Below, one piece after another: positions 22,975-35,533 of a DNA stretch of 64,000 nucleotides. The position numbers were made by a program, and so were the translations under genes. How positions within the stretch are numbered: the first letter of the stretch is position 1; each line of letters starts with the position of its first letter. The notes below the pieces were generated by a model. It was not told the origin of the DNA. It did not search any database and saw only the letters and a program-made list of their open reading frames with translations. The stretch lies in the NCBI GenBank assembly GCA_006384855.1, contig VCJN01000716.1, positions 1 through 64,000 of the forward strand, in the 5' to 3' direction. This DNA is from Tetraselmis striata. Lineage: Eukaryota; Chlorophyta; Chlorodendrophyceae; Chlorodendrales; Chlorodendraceae.

Positions 22975-24091
22975 GGGGTCTGTTGCACGACTCGGTCCGG
23001 GGCAGCCTATCTATGCTCGCGGGGTTATTCGAGATAGAATGGTGTTCTCGTACTTCGGTGCGACCTTCCCGGTACGGGGAGTGTCACAATACTCGGCACG
23101 GCCTTGCATGGTGGCGGTTGTAATACATCCAACCGTGCACCGGGTCAGGAAGCCGCCCTCGGGCGATGACTATCTACGGCCAAGAGCGCGGGCATGTGGC
23201 TGCCGCGCGTCGGGCGATCCGGCATCGGCGGTGTGCTGCAAAGGATCGGGGAGCATACGGCCAGCGATGTAGGGGGTGTTTTCCTTGCTTTCACCTCCAA
23301 ACTCCAAGGACGTCCGGGGACTACACTGCTGGCAGCATCTCAAGGCGGGTGCTGATCCCAACAGCGCGACGGCCGAGCGGGCGAGCCGCTTAACCGTGGA
23401 CGATGGATCGCAGCGATGGAGCAAGCTGCGACTTCCATGGGAGATTAAACGGCGGGAACATGCGCATGTATATGGCGCGGTCACGCGGTCACGGGATTAT
23501 ACGATTGGGTTAGCGAGTACATGTTGGTGCCTGTGTATAAGCGTCATAAACCCCCATACGACTCACGTGTAGTGTACCGTACCCCTGATGCAAGTTAATA
23601 CATGCACTACAACATACACACCGCCGTATATAATTGGCCTTCACTATAGAGGGGGGCACGCTACGCGCTTTCCTTAGCGGACCCGTGGGACATGTGGGAC
23701 ATCGTACAGCTACGCCGTAAGATAGTTAGCATGTTCAGGAAAAAGACCGAGCGGGAATAAAGTTGTAAGAAATTTCAAACTTCAAATGGTCCCATGTAGT
23801 CCCATGTGCCACATGACGATGACAATAGTTTTATAGGATTCGGCGGGTGATTGGGTTGATCGATGAACTTGTCGAGTGCGGCACGCAAAGTGCCGTGATA
23901 CGGCATTCATTCGAGCACTACCGCGGTTGCATGTTCAGGTGTGCGATTATTTCTCTGTGGCCGCCACGTCGAATTGGCGTGGCGTAGAGGTCGCGTACGC
24001 ATGCGGGGGACATGTGTTGACACCCGCATAAGCTAGGGATGGAGGAAAGAAAGAGGAGACCCCAAGGACAGAGCTCTAAATAACGAACTAC
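22101..24091. other. Repeat-rich intergenic stretch, nothing assigned
   Basis: This contains a (GT)n run directly joined to a 21-bp poly-G (about 22935-22978) and otherwise only short frames without motifs. Confidence 0.5.
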
Positions 24092-24495
24092 ATGCGTCAA
24101 AAGCAATAAACAGGTTTTTGACAGCTCGGCTTAAAATCGTTGCCCGACGCGGTACATCGAGCCGTCCGGTACCGGGTATACATAAGAAAACAAAGCGTCA
24201 TTGTTACTTTTGGGCTGCGGCCTGAGCGTTTAAGCGCCGCTCTCCGCACGCTCGCACGCCCCTGCGGCACCAGTGGGCAGATTTCCTCGTAGTGGGGCGG
24301 GCCCGCCGCGCGCGAACCACGGTGCGCGGACTTAGCGGGCGCGGGTTCCGGTGCCGGCGTACCGCACACAGTTTACAGCCCCCCTGTGACCTTATGTACT
24401 GCACGTATATTACATAAATAGTGCATTATTGCGCGAGTTTTGCGCATTTATAAATTGGTGACCGGCAGTTTCCGTTTTTCCAGCGCGCATCAGCT
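24092..24495 (+). mobile_element. Dispersed repeat family B, copy 2
   Basis: Colinear with 20223-20665. It shares GCGTCAAAAG at the start, TTTTTGACAGCTCG, GACGCGGTACATCGAGCCGT, GGCCTGAGCGTTTAAGCG, GGCAGATTTCCTCGTAGTG, and the end block TTTTCCAGCGCGCA. The B box seen in copy 1 is degraded here. Confidence 0.7.
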
Positions 24496-24989
24496 GGAGG
24501 GTATGCAACTTCGTGGTTACAGGGAGAGCGTCAAGAGAATGCACGGAAAGCTGCAGGGTATCGCTAGATTTTGGAAACGCATACGCCAAGCGCAGCCATG
24601 CCCATAATGGGCTCGACGTTAGGTAGCGCCGCTACATGACGCCGCATGTTTCAGATTAGGTCATATTAATACCCTAGATAAGCCTAGATGTACACTATCG
24701 CATACATGTGCGATGTAACGCATTTGCATGTAGCAAATCTCACCAATGCTAGATGTCCACCATACGCCGTGGCATTCATTGTGCGACTACTAGGGGCGGC
24801 TAGCTCGAGGGAAGATGACGATATATGCCCACAAGGCGGCGATGCGTTTGGCGACAAGTGGCGTGCAGCCTGCGCACGGATTAATACCCACCCGTTCATT
24901 ACTTTTGACGCCTGTAGTACTCGTATTCGTATTCGCGTATGTAATCCTTCACTCGACGGCCGTAGTAGTGCCGGATATAGTGTAGCGAC

Positions 24990-25200
24990 TAATAATCGTC
25001 CAGGCCCTTGTCCCGGGTTTAGTACCCGGTTGATGCGTTCGGCCGTTCGCCCTTCGGGGGTTCAAACGATGCACCGGTCTTATGGCTACCAGCAGTACGT
25101 ACGGGTACAGGTACGGGCTCAGGTATGCCAGACCTATACGCAGTCCAGTTGTCGCAGTCCAGTTGTCCAAGTGTGCTGGGGCGGCTTCGGCGGATGACCC
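24990..25200 (+). mobile_element. tRNA-derived SINE, family A, copy 2 (body and tail)
   Basis: Blocks in order: CCCTTGTCCCGGGTTT, ACCCGGTTGATGCG, TTCGGGGGTTCAAACGATGC, TATGCCAGACC, then GTGCTGGGGCGGCTTCGGC. They match the copy at 50490-50740. A stretch of TACGGGTAC-like units (about 25095-25125) interrupts the middle. The tRNA-like head is not recognisable here. Confidence 0.65.
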
Positions 25201-25504
25201 GGGATGAGCTTTAGTGGTACTTTACACCCGCAGCAAGGACTAATCCTCAATAGAGATCTCCGACTGAGTAGCGACTATACTGCTAGCCTGCTCGCGGGCC
25301 ATGATCAGCATATATAGATATTAGCGACTATCATCAGCGCGGCCGGCGGCAGCATCCGCGCAAGACGATATGAAATAATGAATAATATAAAAAGTAGCGA
25401 CTCGCAGGCCGGACGACCCACCGCCATACACGCTGGGACACACTTGAGCACTTGCCCGCCCTGTTGTGCATTGGCCGGCAGGGCTCGCGGGCAGATCTGG
25501 CGCG

Positions 25505-28500
25505 ATGGGCGGCGACAGCAGCAGCGATGACGAGCCTTTGGCGGTGCGCTTCGCGGGTTCGGCAGCCGTTAAGACAGAAGGCGGCGCTCCGGCGGCCGTG
25601 GCGGTAGTGAAGGAGGAGGGCGGCGGTACCAGTAGCAGCTTCGCGCGGCGGCAGGCGGCGACGTCCGCGCCGCGCTCGTACGCCGATATGAGCGACGACA
25701 GCGACGACTTGCCGCTGGGGCAACGAGTGAAGGTGGAGAAGAACGGGACGCCGCGGAGCGCGGGCGCAGGAGGCGCCAGCCCTGCCGCCAGCCGCGCTGA
25801 GATGCTGAAGAAGCGCGCGGAGATGCTCAAGCGGAAGGCCGCGGCGGATAAGAAGAAGGAACTCGCGAATAGAAAGCGGAAGCTGGAAGAACATAATGCG
25901 AAAAAGAACGGCAAAAAGCCCGCCAAAAGTGGTTCGAACGGGACCCAGCCTGCTAAGCGGAAGAAGCCCGAGAGCGGCGGGGGCGGCGGCGGTGGCGGCG
26001 ACATCAAGTGGACGACGCTGGAGCACGGTGGTGTGGTGTTCCCGCCCGAGTACGTGCCGCACGGCGTGAAGATGAAGTACAACGGGCAGGAGGTGCAGTT
26101 GACGGCGGCGGAGGAGGAGGTGGCGACAATGTTCGCGGTGATGGCGGGCACCGACTACTTCGACAAGCCCATCTTCCGCGCCAACTTCTGGGAGGACTTC
26201 CGGGGCGTGATGAAGAAGAGCGGCAGCGGCAACCACAAGAAGCTGCTAAAGCTGGAGAATTGCGACTTCTCGCCCATCACGGAGTACTGCCTGAAGAAGA
26301 AGGAGAAAGAGGTGGAGGAGCGGAAGAAGCTGACTGCGGAGGTGCGCGCCGTCCCGCCCCCCTCCCGGGGGCCGCCCGCTGAGGCGCCCCGACGCCGGCT
26401 GAGCGGGTACCCACCCCGCGCGCGGCCTGCCCCCCCCTGCAGGACCGGAAGAAAGCTAAGGCGGAGAAGGAGGAGGCCGACAAACCGTACAAGACAGCGC
26501 TGGTAGATGGCGTGGCGGAGCAGGTGCGCGCCTGGCAGAGGGGGAGTTGCTGGCTTGTGAGTTTGTGGGTGTGCGGCGGTGGGTGCCGGTGGTGGTGTGT
26601 GGGTGGGGGTTCTTTGCGCCTCTTGAGGTGATGAAGTTGGTAGGTCGCCATGTGAGCACGGAGGGTTGCGGCCGCGTGGGCAAGTCGGCGACCCAGCGCC
26701 AGCAGATGTGGGCAGCTTGACGGCAGCAGCATCTGCTGCAGTGCGGCGTGGTGGAGCGCTGCCGTTGGGATGGGGAGGGGGGCTGGGGGCTTTAAATGCC
26801 GGTAAAGTTCCGCACCATCGCGCCTTAAAGACCAGGAGTCACGATCGAACATGATCCAATCGGGGTTCAGCTTTATGGCGATAACTTTCGGGCCGGATGC
26901 GCGCCCCGAATGGTTCGGCTCTTGGAATACCGGCGCCATGGCCTGACCTGCCCCCGGATGCCACCCAGGTGGGCAACTTCCGCGTGGAGCCGCCGGGGCT
27001 GTTCCGCGGGCGCGGGGAGCACCCCAAGATGGGGCGCCTCAAGCAGCGCGTGTACCCGCGGGACATCACCATCAACATCGGCGCCGAGGCCAAGGTGCCC
27101 GAGGTGCCCGCCATGTACGCCGGGCAGCGCTGGAAGGAGGTGCGCCACGATAACACGGTCACGTGGCTTGCCTTCTGGAAGGTGCGGCCAAATGCCCCCC
27201 TCCCCTTTCCCCGGGAGCACTCATCAGCTCAGCCGTCATCCCAACGTCATGGACGAGCCACGGGCACCCCAGACGTGCAGCACACATCCCCAAGTTATAA
27301 TCCATACCCATGGGGGCACCCGATCGGGCAGGCGGGGTGCAGAGGTGTGGAGCTAGGTTTTGGTGTGCGCAGTAGAGGGCAAGGTACCCCCGGGGGGGGG
27401 GGGGGGGGGGGGGGAGGGATGACCTCAGAGATGCAGCGTGCAGGGGCCGGTACGGGATTTCTGTGGGTCCAAGCAAAAGCGAGAGGGGGGGAGGGGAGGG
27501 GGGAAGAATATCACATGTGAAACGCGATTGCCGCGAGCATCTTCGCTGTGAGGAGGCACTCTCGGGGGGGGGGGGGGGTAGCATGGTGCGGCACGGGCGC
27601 CCCGCGTATGGCCGCGACTTGTGGCAAGAAAGTGGGGCCCAAGCGCGGCGCAGATGGAAGGTGGGTGGGCGGTGCGGCACCTATGGCGTGCCTTGGGTGC
27701 TCCGCGGCAGTGCAGCGTGGGTGGTATCGCGGCGACTGTCGATGTCAGCACAGGTTCCCCCATCCATCCGGGTAGGGTTGCCCCGGGATATGCAGCGTGG
27801 TCCCCGGACGACCCCGGACTACTCTGCGCAAACTTACAATGGATATCCGCAACCCGGGATCGTCCGAAACTGCAATCCCAAGCCGTATGGCGTAAGCCTG
27901 TGCCGCGAGGTCGTCTTGGTTAGCGCCGGATGGCGGCCCCCTCTGCTGAGCCGGGCTGACCCCCTCCACCTGGGGGCTGGACTCCCTGTTGCCGCGGACT
28001 TGGATTGGTGCAGGACCCCATCAACAAGGCGCAGTTCAAGTATGTGTGGCTGGCGGCCACCAGCTCCTTCAAGACCAGTTCCGACGTCGCAAAGTGCGCC
28101 CCCTCCCCCCTCCCCGCCTGCCCCCCTCTACCCGGGCTGTTGGCGTCCGCGTGTCCGGATGGTGGTGCTAAAGGGTGGGGGGCGCGATGGGGGATCAGGG
28201 GTGTCGAGACACATGATACCCCAGCCCCAAGTATCGTGGTCACAATATCCTAAAACGTCAAATCCATTCTTTAAAACCTGTCGGGTGCAACGCCCCCACC
28301 AGGGGAGAAGGGGGGAGGGGGGGGGGGGGGGGGTGTGAGTGTGTGGGTTTGGGTTGGGGGCGCGATTCAGCAGCGGCGCGCGTGCAACAGTTGGGGCCGC
28401 AAGGTCTATTAGAATGGGGGCAGTGCTAGGGTATGTATCATACGTTAGGGTATAGGGTGGAGACCCCCCCCCCCCCCCCCCCCCCCAACCACACACCCAA

Positions 28501-31500
28501 ACAAGTTAAGCCGTAAGCCCTAGCTGGGCCAGGTGGCTGGGTTGCCGGCGACAGCGCAGAGGGTGGCGGGGCCGGAAAGCAGCGGCGCCAGTAGAGCTGG
28601 GCAAGCGTGCGCACGTGGGGCAGGGGCTGCGCTCGGGCGGATGGTCTTGGTTGACGAGGTGGTGGGGGTGGAAGGTGCCAGGTCAAACTCCGTGTTTGAC
28701 CAAGAACCGAAACCCTAATGCAATCAGGCATGAAACCCTAGACCCCAACACCTCCCATGCCAGGCAGTGGCAATGGTCATTGTGTTTAGGGTATAAGGAT
28801 ATGTCTCTTTAGGGTATTCGGTATAGGGTCCTAGATTTTAGGGTCTTAGGTCTTTGGTCGCCTGACTGTGCGGGCCGCAGGTACGAGAAGGCGCGCAAGC
28901 TGAAGAATCACGTGGACGCGATCCGCGAGCAGTACACCAGCCTGGCCAAGTCCGAGGACTACCGCTCCAAGCAGATGGGCACCGCGATGTACTTCATCGA
29001 CCGGCTGGCGCTGCGCGCCGGCCACGAGAAGGACGACTCGGAGGAGGCGGACACCGTCGGCTGCTGCAACCTCAAGGCAAGCCCCCGCTGCGCCTTGACG
29101 CCGGGCGGCACCCCGGGGCTGATGTGCCTGTGCCTGTGTACACACACATGCACTCATAAATAATATATATATATATATGTAAGTACATGAGTATTTACGT
29201 GTATACTTTTATGTGCCGACGCGCCTATGAACCCGGATTGTACGCCCGAAATTCGGCTGGCATGCAACCTATAACAACATTCGCTATAGTTGCGTCTACA
29301 TTTGACGTGTGGTGGGCAGGGCAGGTCCTTCGCAGTGTTCCCATCACTGCGTCGGCACCCGTGAATATATGTATGCACACACACACACGCACACGCACAC
29401 CCACGCATGGAAGTATTACATATTTACCGGCGTGACGCTGTGTTGGTGGCGTGCGGGGGCCGCAGGCGGACAACGTGGAGCTCCTGGACGACCTGCACAT
29501 CAAGTTTGACTTCCTGGGCAAGGACTCCATCCGGTACGAGAACGTCGTGCTCGTGGAGCGGCACATCTACAACAACGTGAAGCTGTTCAAGAAGCGCTTT
29601 GGCGATGCCAAGAACAAGAAGGCCAAGCAGAGCAGCGACCAGGTGGACACACCGCCCGAGCCCCCCCCCCCCCCCCCCCTCCCCCGCCCGCGCGGCCGGC
29701 CTCGCCTCTTCTCTCTTTGCACTTGTAATACATCGATAATACACTAAATAATATACCTATACAATATGATGGAAGTTTCAGCAATTGGAAACAGAATAGA
29801 TTAGAAATAGAAAATGTATGGGTAGTTTGTATTATTTTGAAAGAAAACTGACAGATACACATAGTTGCATTGCGAATCGATTCCGGAAAGCACTAAGTAC
29901 ATTGTTTGAGTTGGTATTGTCCATCGATTATGGATTACTTCACGTGCACGGTTTGCGTTGGCCGTCCTTATGCGATCGATAGACGATGATGTAACGAGAG
30001 AATCGTATAGACAATTGTATAACGATAATATAACGATAGTATAGACGACAATATAACGAGATAGCGACGGCCGATTTTCGTATACTGGTTACGGGGTAAT
30101 CCCCACTGTTACGCAATTTCAACAGTATCGCGTACGCAGTGTTCCAGTGACACGGAATGCGCTAGACGGGTGGCAAAACACAACGGCTCGTCGTCGCCGC
30201 CCGGAGAAAGCATTGCCGCCTACGCGCTAGGCGTAGTACTGCCACTCGGGCGTATACTGGCCAGGTGGGGCATGTACGGGTGCCCCGCAACACGCTAGCA
30301 CACCACCGGCGTTTCTCGGTCCCCGCACGAGGCAAACCTTAGTACAACGGGGCAGCGTGAGGCTTGTCACAACGGAGTAAACAATTGTTCACAGAGGTGT
30401 GAAACGATTTTTCACAGAGGTGTGAAACAAAGTTCAGACATGTGAATGTGCAGCGTCGGACCCACGGATGTGAAAGGACGATGTGGGCGGAGTGTGGGTG
30501 TCACTGTTCTGGCACCACCCCCTGTGCTCACAGCAGTGCGTGAAACCACACACGCGCATTACAGACTAGTTGTAAGAGTGACCGTTTCTCGGGATGAGTC
30601 GAGGCGCCACTTGCTGACCCCTGGGCCTCAATCATACGGCTCTGCGTAATTGCCCCCCCCCCCCCCCCCCCCCCTACGCGTGGCTCTCTGTTTCTGCCCT
30701 TTGTATGTGGACGAGTATACATTTATAAAGTAAAAAGCAAAAAGTGTATATAAAAAAAATATATATGTGCATATAAAGTATGTATAAAGTATATAAAGAT
30801 GTACATGTGCATATAAAGTATGCATGAAGTATATGTATATGTATACGATATAAAGTTATGACTTCCGGCACTGAATCGCCACACGGCAGAGGGCCTCGTT
30901 CCCTATTGTACCAAGGAAAACACACCCCCGGCCAGTGAGAAGCCTTACCGATCCTCCACAGAATGCTGGCACCCATACAAATGTCGCCGTCGGCTTTGCG
31001 GTCAAGGCGGCACCAGCACCGGCAGCCGCTGACTTTGCTGTCTTGTGCCCCTTGTCCCCGTCGCCGCTCGGGCAGCTGTTTTGCGAGCTGGACGCCGGCC
31101 ACCTGAACACCTTCCTGAAGGACCAGATGGATGGGCTGAGCGTGAAGGTGTTCCGCACCTTCAACGCCTCCATCACGCTGGACCGGCTGCTGGCGGCGGG
31201 CGAGGGGAAGTTCCAGCCGGGCGACCTGGTGGACAGCAAGGTGGCGGCGTACAACCTGGCCAACCGCGAGGTGGCGGTGCTGTGTAACCATCAGCGCGCG
31301 GTGCCCAAGACGCACGAGCAGAGCATGACCAACCTGCGCGAGAAGCAGACCAAGCTGGACATTGAGCTGGCGGAGCTGGTGGCGAAGGTCGCGGAGGCCG
31401 AGGAGGCGGTGAGGACGGCAAAGGGGAAGGACAAGGAGAAGTGCAAGGACGCCCTGGAAAAGTGCGCTCCCCCCCCCCCCCCCTCCCCCCCCCTTCGCGT

Positions 31501-32190
31501 CTCCAGAGAGGGGGACAAACGGATGCGCACCGAGTTGATCACCGGGCGGCGTGGGTCGGTGGGGCGCGACCTGACACGAAGTCAAGGGATTGATTTAGGG
31601 CCGGGTCCCCCCCACCCCAACACGCCTGACGCCAATCACACCACATCACATCACCACCTGAGCAAACGCAACACGTGGCTACTTGTAGTTTCGTAGCCCT
31701 ATACTGCGTGAACCCACTGTTGTCCCCCCCCCCCCCCCCCACCCACCCAAACACACATCACCCGCTGGCAAATAGCAGGTACCTCCAAACAGTGTCAACA
31801 TACATCCGACTGCTGCACAAACACTCCACCCCACCATTGGCGCGATTTTGACTTAAGCGTGTCGTTGTGTTACACACCTCTCGTGGTTATTGTGCGTGCG
31901 TGCGTGCGGTGTGCTGAGCGAGCGGACACCCCCCTTCCCCTCTGCCGGGCAGGGCGGTCACCCGGATGGAGAACAAGGAGCAGGCGATCCAGAAGCTCAA
32001 GATCCAGGCGACCAACAAGGAGGACCTCAAGACGGTCGCGCTGGGCACGTCCAAGATCAACTACCTCGACCCGCGCATCACGGTGTCGTGGTGCAAGCGC
32101 AACGAGGTGCCCATCGAGAAGGTGTTCAACCGCGCGCTGTTCACCAAGTTCCTCTGGGCCATGGACGTCGAGCCCAAGTTCCGTTTCTGA
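25505..32190 (+). CDS. TOP1: DNA topoisomerase I (type IB, nuclear)
   Basis: Exons 25505-26341, 26443-26523, 26969-27181, 28014-28093, 28881-29076, 29466-29642, 31076-31461 and 31953-32190 give 735 aa in one frame. The enzyme nicks one DNA strand through a 3'-phosphotyrosine to relax supercoils ahead of replication and transcription. The N-terminal ~170 residues are acidic then Lys-rich (nuclear targeting), with a Gly run just before the core. The core starts at [20 protein letters not shown]. All five catalytic residues are present: Arg449 (LALRAG), Lys488 (FLGKDSIRY), Arg555 (KVFRTFNAS), His600 (CNHQRA) and the nucleophile Tyr694 ([13 protein letters not shown] at 32062-32064). A short linker coiled coil lies at about 605-680. 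Intron 5 has a GC donor (29077); five of the other six donors start GTGCG. The encoded enzyme looks intact. Confidence 0.95.
27392..28486. repeat. Poly-G/C tracts in TOP1 introns 3 and 4
   Basis: G-runs lie at 27392-27414 (23 bp) and 28317-28333 (17 bp), and a C-run at 28464-28486 (23 bp). The two G-runs are exceptions to the usual C-on-sense orientation seen within genes of this window. Confidence 0.9.
28725..28860. repeat. Degenerate telomere-like GGGTTTA/CCCTAAA cluster in TOP1 intron 4
   Basis: Several AAACCCTA and TTTAGGGTAT motifs occur within 135 bp, in both orientations. Similar clusters lie at about 39250-39330 (gatB intron 8), 49030-49200 (AlgH intron) and 62630-62670 (between kinase exons). 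They are scattered copies rather than a clean tandem array. Confidence 0.6.
29741..29905 (-). repeat. Dispersed repeat family C, copy 2 (TOP1 intron 6)
   Basis: On the minus strand the order GATTCGCAATGC, TTTTCTTTCAAAATAAT, ACATTTTCTATTTC, CAATTGCTGAAACTTCCATC matches the family. It is inserted in antisense orientation within the intron. Confidence 0.7.
30388..30446. repeat. Three palindromic TTCACAnnnnTGTGAA units at about 23-bp spacing
   Basis: Perfect copies of TTCACAGAGGTGTGAA lie at 30388-30403 and 30411-30426. A degenerate copy (TTCAGACATGTGAA) follows at 30433-30446. They lie in TOP1 intron 6. The dyad symmetry with regular spacing could serve as a protein-binding array or simply be a small tandem duplication. 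Confidence 0.8.
31462..31952 (+). other. TOP1 intron 7 with two C-tracts
   Basis: The donor GTGCGC lies at 31462 and a C-run starts 7 bp downstream (31469-31482). A second, 17-bp C-run lies at 31724-31740. The acceptor is GGGCAG at 31947-31952. Confidence 0.7.
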
Positions 32191-34140
32191 GCCCCTTCCT
32201 GGCCGCGCCAACCGCGGGGGCGCGCTTCTTCCCTTCTCCCCTTGTTCCCTTACCCTTTATTTCGGCCGCCCCAACACCCCACCCAATCCACCCCACGTCA
32301 AGCACCCACCAAGCCACCCGCCCCGCTTCACGGCCGGCCCCCCGCGCGAGCATCGTCGCCGGCTCCCCGCAACAGCGTCACTCTGCCGTCTCCACATCTC
32401 CTGACGACGCGACCGCCACCCGACGCCCAGCACCGGCCAGGCAGCGCGTCAAGTCCCCGCGCCTCCGGCCCTCATGTTGCCTCGCGCCGGCGCCTCCGCT
32501 CGCCCCCAAACCCACCCACCTGTTTTGCCCCGGGCCCCTGCTATCATGGAGGCAACCTCCCCGCCGCCACCCCCCCTCTCACGCCCCCCCGGGCCGGGCG
32601 GGCGATCGGCGGCCATGTGACATGCCAATTACGTGTAATCTACCGTGAGCAAAAGGCGGCGGCGAGCGGCTATGCTGTCATGCCACGTGGTCCCAGGGCG
32701 GCACTGCGCCCCCTTGCCATGCCTTGGCGGCGCCATCGAGTCCCGGGCGGCTGTCTATACCTAGGAGCATGTCCATGAATTCGAGGGAAACGCCCTCCAC
32801 AAAGAAGCCCGCCATCATGGCGGGGGTGACGGACGGGAAGCACCGTTACGTGGCCACGATGACGCACCTCGTACATGCCCGGCTGCGGAGTCTCGTGAGC
32901 GCGCCCCGTTCACACGGCGGCGGCTTGCGGCCCCTTCACAGCACCTCCAGCGGCCTCATGCTGCCGCCTGCGCCATCTCCAGTTTCAAATGCGGTGTTCG
33001 GGTGGTACGGCGGCGGGTGCGTGCGACAAGCCTGTGTGGCGGCGGGTAGTGCTTCCACCGCCTGTGCTTCCGCCCCTGCCACACAACGGTGGCGGGTAGT
33101 GCCCTCAACACGCCCCGCCGCACATGCGCGTGGGGATCATGGCGAATAGTGGTCGGATGGCCATGGATACACGGCGGGGACACGCACACGCCAAGGGCCA
33201 GGATGGTGCTGGCTGGCGCCGTGCCGTGCGTCGTGTGCGCCATTACCCTTGTGGCGGGAAACCGAGTCGCAATCGCTAAATCTGTCGCTCTACTCTGTCG
33301 ACCAGTATTTATACCCTGCTTGACAACACAATAACATTCGCAGCAGCGTCGCAGGTATGAGTAAGACTTGGAAAAAGCGTCATAAAGACTCGTTCGAAAG
33401 GAAGGCCCACCCTGAAGAGGGACCCATCCCCGGCGGATGCTTCAGCCACTTCACAAATTTGAAATTTCTGACAATCTTATTCCTGCAGGTTTAAAACCCC
33501 CACTGGCCAGCTGTCTTTCGGCCTGGTTGCATGACGACAGCATAGACCCGCCTAGGGCCGGCCGTAGCCCGCCGTAGCGCCCCTCTGAAGGCCAGTTCAC
33601 TTAATACCACAGCGCCCGCCTCAGATGACCATCATTCCTTATGGGGAAATTTAAGGCCGGACTTGGATCGTGCCGCCATGACCAAGCAATCATCATGGGT
33701 GTGTGGCATGCTACTTATACGCCACTACGCGTGCCAACATACACACACTCTGTGCACCAAGCGCCGGAATCATGCATATACGCCCATAATATTTTATTAG
33801 GCATGTGCAACTCACACCTACACAACGACAACCGTGCAATAAAGCGCCATTTTTTCATAAGTGCCCCAGCAAGGCGCTGTCATCAGGGACTCACGCGGGG
33901 TGCAACCTCTTTTAAATGTCGTGCATGTGGTTCAGTATACTGCTCGCATGAACCGTGCAACAACGCGATACCCCGCGCTGTATATCTGCTGCCTGGAATG
34001 GTCGCCGTAAATGAGGCGGTGATGCTGCCAGGCGCGGCTTGTAATGTATGTTGCAAGGCGTTGTATATATCAATACGTCGAATAACAACGACGATGGTAC
34101 TGCCCCGGGGTCGGACGACCAGAAAATGCGATTGTTATTT
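32191..34140. other. 3' flank of TOP1, nothing assigned
   Basis: GC-rich sequence (to about 33250) with many chance reading frames. A 239-codon plus-strand frame at 33641-34360 runs into a dispersed repeat and a CTA-repeat tract and was rejected as a gene. Confidence 0.5.
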
Positions 34141-34149
34141 ACTATCATC

Positions 34150-34445
34150 ATCATGGCGAGGGATTATTTGTGGCTTAGTGTATTTGTCACGAGGGCGACT
34201 ACACTTTTTGTGGCGCGGTATAGTCTTCCGTCGACGAAAACTGCTATACTGCGTGCTACTACTTCTACTACTACTACCACTACTACTACGGTACTACCTC
34301 TGTGCTGCTGCTACGAGTACGAGTAGCACGCGCCTCTCAGGGACTGATGAGGCGGGCTGAGGGAGTACAGGTAGGGTCCGCAGGATTAGCTGTCTTTACA
34401 TGAGCTTTGGGTGCGGATGCTCGGAGGCGCTGTGCTCTATTACGG
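34150..34445 (+). repeat. Dispersed repeat family D, copy 1
   Basis: It shares with 35140-35395 the ordered blocks GTGTATTTGTC, TTTTGTGGCGCGGTATA, CGTCGAC, GTGCTGCTG, TACGAGTACGAG, CAGGGACT, GAGGCGGGCTGAGGG and GCTGTCTTTACA. The middle holds an imperfect (CTA)n expansion (about 34258-34300). Confidence 0.7.
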
Positions 34446-34984
34446 TTTTCAGGCAACATAGCGCAACCGCCAACGAACATCCGACATCAGAGGACATCAA
34501 GCAACCCTGCAAAGTTTAGCCCTGTACAACGGAGCTCGGGTATCATCATTTTATTGTTCCGTATGCTGTGCGTTTTGATCAGCAAAAATCTCGAGTACGA
34601 CTGGGACAGTATACCGGTACAAAGTACATGTACGGGTACTCATAGCACGGGGCGGCATGCGCGCGTATTATTGCTGCGATGATACCCCCCAAGGATGAAG
34701 CATCACCGACGACGGGCATTTCAGTATGTAAGTGCAGTATCTGAGCGCATTTCGTGTTGTCTGATGTGGCTTGTCAGTAGTTAGGCGCTTTATATCGAGT
34801 TGGTTGTTTGATGTTGCTTTGGGGAGGAGGACGGGATGGGGCGTTTGCGGTCGTTTGAAAGCCTGAATAGAGAGGGGGCTCCTGTCCTCCATCCAACGGC
34901 AGTAGCTTTGGGCGTGTGCGGCTGACGCGTGTGTTGGCGGTTAAGTGGGGGGTTGGGGCCTGGGCGGGACTGGGATGTATCTGT

Positions 34985-35140
34985 CAGTAGTTTCCTTTAA
35001 AATAATCCAAATCATCAACACATTCTCTATTCTATTCTATTCTATTCTATTCTATTCTATTCTATTCTATTCTATTCTATTCTATTCTATTTCTAATTGC
35101 GGAACTTCCATCCGAATAAACTGCTGAGTTCGTGGTAAAT
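34985..35140 (+). repeat. Dispersed repeat family C, copy 3, with (TTCTA)n expansion
   Basis: The order AAAATAATCCAAATCATC, AACACATTCTC, a (TTCTA)n tract of about 13 units (35024-35091), then AATTGCGGAACTTCCATCC and AATAAACTG matches family C. The pentamer tract replaces the short TCTATT block of other copies, so the microsatellite probably grew inside the element. Repeat D copy 2 follows directly. Confidence 0.75.
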
Positions 35141-35395
35141 GATTTGTGGTTTGGTGTATTTGTCGCGACGGCGGCACTTTTGTGGCGCGGTATATTCGTA
35201 CGTCGACAACAACCTGTGTAAATAGTCGGCCGCGCATGTGTAGTGCTGCTGGTACGAGTACGGGTACGAGCACGAGTACCGCACACCTGTCATCAGGGAC
35301 TCATGAGGCGGGCTGAGGGGGTAGTGGGGTCCGCATGGGCTGCTGTCTTTACAAGAGCTCCGGGAGCGGATGCTAGGGGGCGCTGTGCTCTAGAG
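35140..35395 (+). repeat. Dispersed repeat family D, copy 2
   Basis: Colinear with 34150-34445. Because it is contiguous with a family C copy here, C and D may be two parts of one longer element that is usually truncated. Confidence 0.7.
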
Positions 35396-35533
35396 AGGGG
35401 GCCCCCGCCCTCCAGCAACTTGGGGCAGCCCTGGGCGTGTGCGGATGGCGCCTGTGTTGGTGGACAGGTGGGGGCTGGGGGGGCTGGGGGGGGGGGGGGG
35501 GGTCGGCTTGGCGGCGCATTGGCGGCGCCTCCT

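Noticed and set aside
33641..34360. 239-codon plus-strand open frame with a Leu run
   Set aside because: The Leu run comes from an imperfect CTA repeat and the end lies inside dispersed repeat D; no domain was recognised.
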